64,000 nucleotides of DNA from an uncultured Vampirovibrio sp. (GTDB lineage Bacteria; Cyanobacteriota; Vampirovibrionia; Gastranaerophilales; Gastranaerophilaceae). The stretch's first letter is position 1. Every line of letters starts with the position of its first letter. The position numbers and the translations under genes were made by a program. The DNA lies in contig CAJTNR010000002.1 in the NCBI GenBank assembly GCA_910577635.1, forward strand, positions 61,353-125,352, read 5' to 3'. Below, piece by piece: positions 61,027-64,000 of this stretch. The notes under the pieces were generated by a model. The model was not told where the DNA came from and searched no databases. It worked only from the letters and a program-made list of their open reading frames with translations.

Positions 61027-62292
61027 ATGAAAAAAGCTTTCTCTTTAATCGAGCTTCTTGTAAGCTTGATTACAATTTCGGTTATTGTAGCCTCGTTTGC
61101 TCCAATAATAACAAATAAGCTTAAACAAGACAGAATAAGTTTAAGCAATGCTTCTAAACTATCGAGTGACTGTTCTATGTTTTCAAGCGGGAAATGCGAG
61201 ATATGCATGAAAGAAAAAGGCGCAAACATTTGCATTTCCTGCTCCCTTACTTGTCCCACAGGACAAATTGCAGATATAAAAACCTGTAAATGCAAAACAC
61301 TAACCTGTCCCAGCGGTCAGTATGTTTCAGGCTCCAGCTGCATTTACTGTTCTTCAAGCTATGAAAACTGTGAAACCTGTACAAACTCAAGCTGTTCAAC
61401 CTGCAAAAGCGGATACAAACTAAGAGAAGGGGTGTGTAAAAAAACTACAAAACCTAAAAGTCAAGAAGATTGCAACAAATTCTCTAATAATAACTCAATT
61501 TATATACCATATGATATTAAGAATTTTAATGCTGGTGGTTTTTGTTTAACTAAAAAAAATGCCGGAGATGCAGGCGGACCTGATATTTACTTTGGTGAAA
61601 CAATTCTAAAAACACTTAAAGCAGGAGATAAAAGTCAAATTTGTCCACCTGAAATTGATGTAAGATGCTGTTGGTACGGTCATTCAGGACGCACCGATAA
61701 AAACAAAATAAGAACTGCAAAAGGCAATACCACAGACCCTGAAACAGGAGTTGTAACTGCAAGATACTGTACAAACAATCCTCAGGATATAAAAGTTCCC
61801 AAGAATTATCCTAAATTTGATTATGACGGTTGTTACAGAACAGTATGCAACAGACCTGCAGCAGATTACATCTGTTCTCATTATGTCCCTGGAGGAGGAA
61901 CGACTAAAATAGGAGATTGGACATTAGCCTCAAAAACCGATTTTGAAGCCCTTAAAGCAATTGTAGATGCAGGACCTGCAAGTAAAGACGATATTTCAAT
62001 AGATAATCAACTAAGAATACAAAAATGGAGTGGTTCCAGCGGGCTGCAGCTATGCCAATCAGGGGGCAACCATGATAAAAGAGGGTCAGCACGCTGCGAT
62101 AGTGCTTCAAGATGCCACGGCGCCTTCGGTAACAGCTGCTTTCCTGAAAATATCTGGGGCAAGGATACTTCGGTGGATTTTACAACAGCGAATTCTACAG
62201 GTTATTTTTCAATAAGAAACACACCGACTTTTGGAGGATACGAGTTTTTTGCCAATTCTGTTCGATGTGTTCTAAGAGAAACTGTAGAGTAA
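61027..62292 (+). CDS. Prepilin-like protein with Cys-rich repeats and a C-terminal globular domain
   Basis: 421 residues. Type IV prepilin N-terminus MKKAFSLIELLVSLITISVI with the key Glu at position +5 after a cleavage site with Ala rather than Gly at -1. Residues about 48-145 are Cys-rich with EGF- or furin-like spacing (CEICMKEKGANICISC, CPSGQYVSGSSCIYC, CETCTNSSCSTC). The last 270 residues form a domain with conserved Cys and AGDAGGPDIYFG, CCWYGH, GDWTLASKTDFEALK and VRCVLRE. Probably a secreted or pilus-tip surface protein. The gene has AAGGAAA and is divergent from an XRE regulator. Its paralog lies inverted at 62574. Confidence 0.82.
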   Translation: MKKAFSLIELLVSLITISVIVASFAPIITNKLKQDRISLSNASKLSSDCSMFSSGKCEICMKEKGANICISCSLTCPTGQIADIKTCKCKTLTCPSGQYVSGSSCIYCSSSYENCETCTNSSCSTCKSGYKLREGVCKKTTKPKSQEDCNKFSNNNSIYIPYDIKNFNAGGFCLTKKNAGDAGGPDIYFGETILKTLKAGDKSQICPPEIDVRCCWYGHSGRTDKNKIRTAKGNTTDPETGVVTARYCTNNPQDIKVPKNYPKFDYDGCYRTVCNRPAADYICSHYVPGGGTTKIGDWTLASKTDFEALKAIVDAGPASKDDISIDNQLRIQKWSGSSGLQLCQSGGNHDKRGSARCDSASRCHGAFGNSCFPENIWGKDTSVDFTTANSTGYFSIRNTPTFGGYEFFANSVRCVLRETVE

Positions 62293-62323
62293 TTTATCTT
62301 ATATTTTGTGTTTTGATATTTTC

Positions 62324-62358
62324 GAGGGTTATATTAGTTTTATTGACCCTCTTTTTTT
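62324..62358 (+). terminator. Terminator of the first prepilin-like gene
   Basis: GAGGGT (62324-62329) pairs with ACCCTC (62346-62351) and is followed by seven T. Its flanking sequence (TTATATTTTGTGTTTTGATATTT) recurs, inverted, around the terminator of the paralog. Confidence 0.85.
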
Positions 62359-62445
62359 ATTAAATTTTATTAAAAATGAAGTAAATTCAAATATATTTAT
62401 TATATAATTATAAAAAATATTTTATATGATTATATCTATGCATCT

Positions 62446-62496
62446 ATGGTTTATAAATCGAATACTAATTTATTCAATTTATAAACCATTTTTTTC
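62446..62496 (+). terminator. Third hairpin with T-run in the pilin intergenic region
   Basis: ATGGTTTATAAA (62446-62457) and TTTATAAACCAT (62479-62490) form a perfect 12-base-pair stem, followed on the plus strand by a run of T. It could be a second terminator or the end of a short RNA starting after the TATAAT at 62403-62408. No -35 box is convincing, so a transcript is unproven. Confidence 0.55.
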
Positions 62497-62510
62497 CATT
62501 TAACAGATAA

Positions 62511-62545
62511 AAAAAGAGGGTCAGGAATAAACCATATGACCCTCA
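62511..62545 (-). terminator. Terminator of the second prepilin-like gene
   Basis: On the minus strand GAGGGTCA / TGACCCTC (62517-62524, 62538-62545) is followed by seven T. It is nearly the mirror image of the terminator at 62324. Confidence 0.88.
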
Positions 62546-62573
62546 AATACCAAAACACAAAATATAAGATTAT

Positions 62574-64000
62574 TTATTCAACCCAGCTTTTAAGGATACA
62601 TCTTGTTGAAAACGCACTGGTTTTATTATAATATGCACAGTCAACAGTAGTACTTTTTTCATTATCACAAATTCTACCACTACTGTTTTTCCTTATATAA
62701 CTTCTTGATTTAGAAAAACAATCGCCATTTTGCATCCAAACTACACCAGGAGCACAGCCAGATTTTACAGAACCTCTATAAAAACTTGAACCTGTGCATC
62801 CGTCGAATCTGGCATAACATCTTGGTCCGCCTGTTCCTCCGCCACTTGCTCCATCGCAAAGCTGCAAACCTTGTGAGCCTTTAAAACTTTGAATATAGCT
62901 TACCGCAGTAGATTTTTTAAATTTAGGACCATTGCAGCTATATGCATATACAATACCACCATCCCCGTCATCTACTTCTAAATCAGGATCAGGACAAGGT
63001 TCAAGCTGGTTTATAATGGTTTCTATATTATCTACAGTTGCACTATCAGGCAGAGTCCAATCGCCTTCTTTACTTTTGCCTGTTTTATAATGAGCACAAG
63101 CATAATTTGCTGCATCGTAGTTGCAAACGGTTCTTTTGCATCCTTCATAGTCAAAAGCAGAATAAGAACTGCCGACACTTATACCAGAAGGTTTATTCGA
63201 ACAATATCTTTTTGTTACATTTCCTTGCGCATCTTTTTCAGAACTTTTTGAAGTAACTGTAGTTCCGGCTCCTGTCCAGCAGCAAGGAGTATTAGAAGGA
63301 CATGTCCCATGGTTGTCTCCGGAGGCTAAAATTCTAGTAATATAACTATATTCCACGGTAGGTCCGCCTGAGTCTCCTGCGTTTCTTTTTGTCATACAAG
63401 CACCTGGTGTATCCTCTTGGATTTTATTTCCAACAACCTTAGGAATAAAAATTGCGCCAAACTGATCACAATCAGACTGATTCTTAGGGTACTTAATTTC
63501 CTTACAAGATGATCCCACCAATCTATATCCTGTATTACATTCAGTACAATTTGTTGTTCCTGCGCTGCAAGTCTTACACTCATCAGGACAAGTTACAACA
63601 GGAGGATCCGGAGTAGTTGCTATAGTATCACATGCTGTCTTATCACTATTAGGCTCAGTTCCTGCTCCACAAGTTTCACACTTACATCCATTATACTTTT
63701 GATTACTCCCGCAACTACTCTTATCAACACAGGTTGAATTACACCCTGTATGATTACTATTAGCTTCTGAGTTAGTCCCGCATGCACTGCAGGTAGTCCC
63801 TGAATAATTATCACTTGATTGATAGGTGTTACCTGAACATGCTATACAATTATTACCTTCTCTTCTATAACCTTTAGAACAAGTTTTTTGAGTACATCCT
63901 TTTCTATCACTATTTGGAAAGTATCCATTTGCTGTATCACATTCCTTACAGCTTGTTTTCATATTCTCATTCTGATACTTATACCCGCTGTCACATTTTA
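62574..64000 (-). CDS. Paralogous Cys-rich prepilin-like protein, N-terminus beyond the right edge
   Basis: The frame is open to the window edge: upstream of the ATG at 63962 it continues as KCDSGYKYQNEN, so the start is outside. The visible about 475 residues have more Cys-rich repeats than the 61027 gene (CSACGTNSEANSNHTGC, CKTCSAGTTNCTEC), followed by the same C-terminal domain (KRNAGDSGGPTVEY, CCWTGAG, GDWTLPDSATVDN, STRCILKSW). The prepilin leader cannot be seen but is expected from the paralog. Likely an adhesive surface protein. It is convergent with its paralog. Confidence 0.75.
   Translation of the reverse strand, partial: KCDSGYKYQNENMKTSCKECDTANGYFPNSDRKGCTQKTCSKGYRREGNNCIACSGNTYQSSDNYSGTTCSACGTNSEANSNHTGCNSTCVDKSSCGSNQKYNGCKCETCGAGTEPNSDKTACDTIATTPDPPVVTCPDECKTCSAGTTNCTECNTGYRLVGSSCKEIKYPKNQSDCDQFGAIFIPKVVGNKIQEDTPGACMTKRNAGDSGGPTVEYSYITRILASGDNHGTCPSNTPCCWTGAGTTVTSKSSEKDAQGNVTKRYCSNKPSGISVGSSYSAFDYEGCKRTVCNYDAANYACAHYKTGKSKEGDWTLPDSATVDNIETIINQLEPCPDPDLEVDDGDGGIVYAYSCNGPKFKKSTAVSYIQSFKGSQGLQLCDGASGGGTGGPRCYARFDGCTGSSFYRGSVKSGCAPGVVWMQNGDCFSKSRSYIRKNSSGRICDNEKSTTVDCAYYNKTSAFSTRCILKSWVE

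Noticed and set aside
1..64000. tRNA, rRNA, insertion sequences and prophage
   Set aside because: All gaps were read on both strands. No cloverleaf, rRNA segment, transposase or terminal inverted repeat with target duplication was found.

Overview
The window is AT-rich bacterial DNA, densely coded on both strands with standard genetic code and frequent TTG/GTG starts. The best guess for the organism is a non-photosynthetic cyanobacterial relative of the Gastranaerophilales (Vampirovibrionia). The evidence is mixed: diderm envelope genes (lpxK, kdsA, an mlaEFD-type MCE transporter, rfbA), CdaA-type cyclic-di-AMP synthesis, three blocks of flagellar genes, ATP-dependent PEP carboxykinase, a biotin ECF uptake component, Cys-rich prepilin-like proteins, and several orphan proteins with an S-F-x-G type motif near the N-terminus. 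This assignment is inference. No rRNA, tRNA, CRISPR array, insertion sequence or phage module was found.

Layout. 0-1 kb: tandem paralogs of unknown function. 1-8.3 kb: cell-wall amidase, cdaA, lysA, a transporter, a radical SAM enzyme and cytidine deaminase. 8.3-10.9 kb: pnp behind an unusual repeat-rich leader. 10.9-14.3 kb (minus): a two-component pair followed directly by flgB-flgC-fliE. 14.5-19.2 kb: rimP-nusA, a lytic-transglycosylase-like protein, a sigma-70 factor and an orphan ABC ATPase. 19.2-25.1 kb: orphan proteins, CreD-like and GNAT proteins and a secreted nuclease. 25.1-26.2 kb: three tandem small XRE regulators (the first frameshifted), then a compact unit that looks like a type I toxin/antisense-RNA pair. 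26.2-29.3 kb: ahcY and pckA, divergent. 29.4-33 kb: fliN-like, fliO, fliP, fliQ, fliR. 33-37.4 kb: speD-rimI-bioY, an OmpR regulator, a CtpA protease and a nitroreductase. 37.4-42.7 kb: a candidate sRNA, a GNAT-like protein, folE2, a repeat protein, a phosphohexomutase and a REC-STAS protein. 42.6-46.6 kb (minus): mlaE-mlaF-mlaD-lpxK. 46.7-51.8 kb: fliF-fliG-fliH-fliI. 51.7-57.3 kb (minus): a one-carbon operon (CooC-like ATPase, folD, alr, gcvT, gcvH, gcvPA). 57.3-60.8 kb: an overlooked 53-residue gene, rfbA, recA, kdsA and an XRE regulator. 61-64 kb: two inverted paralogous Cys-rich prepilin-like genes, the second running off the right edge.

How the parts fit. The flagellar blocks supply the MS ring, C-ring, export gate, export ATPase and proximal rod. 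The envelope genes maintain an LPS-type outer membrane. folD, gcvT, gcvH and gcvPA feed methylene-tetrahydrofolate. ahcY and speD handle S-adenosylmethionine products. The most unusual material is regulatory and small: the putative type I toxin-antitoxin unit near 26.0 kb, the candidate sRNA near 37.5 kb, the pnp leader repeats, the AGGTAA boxes controlling the prepilin gene, and homopolymer tracts at frameshift sites and inside fliR.
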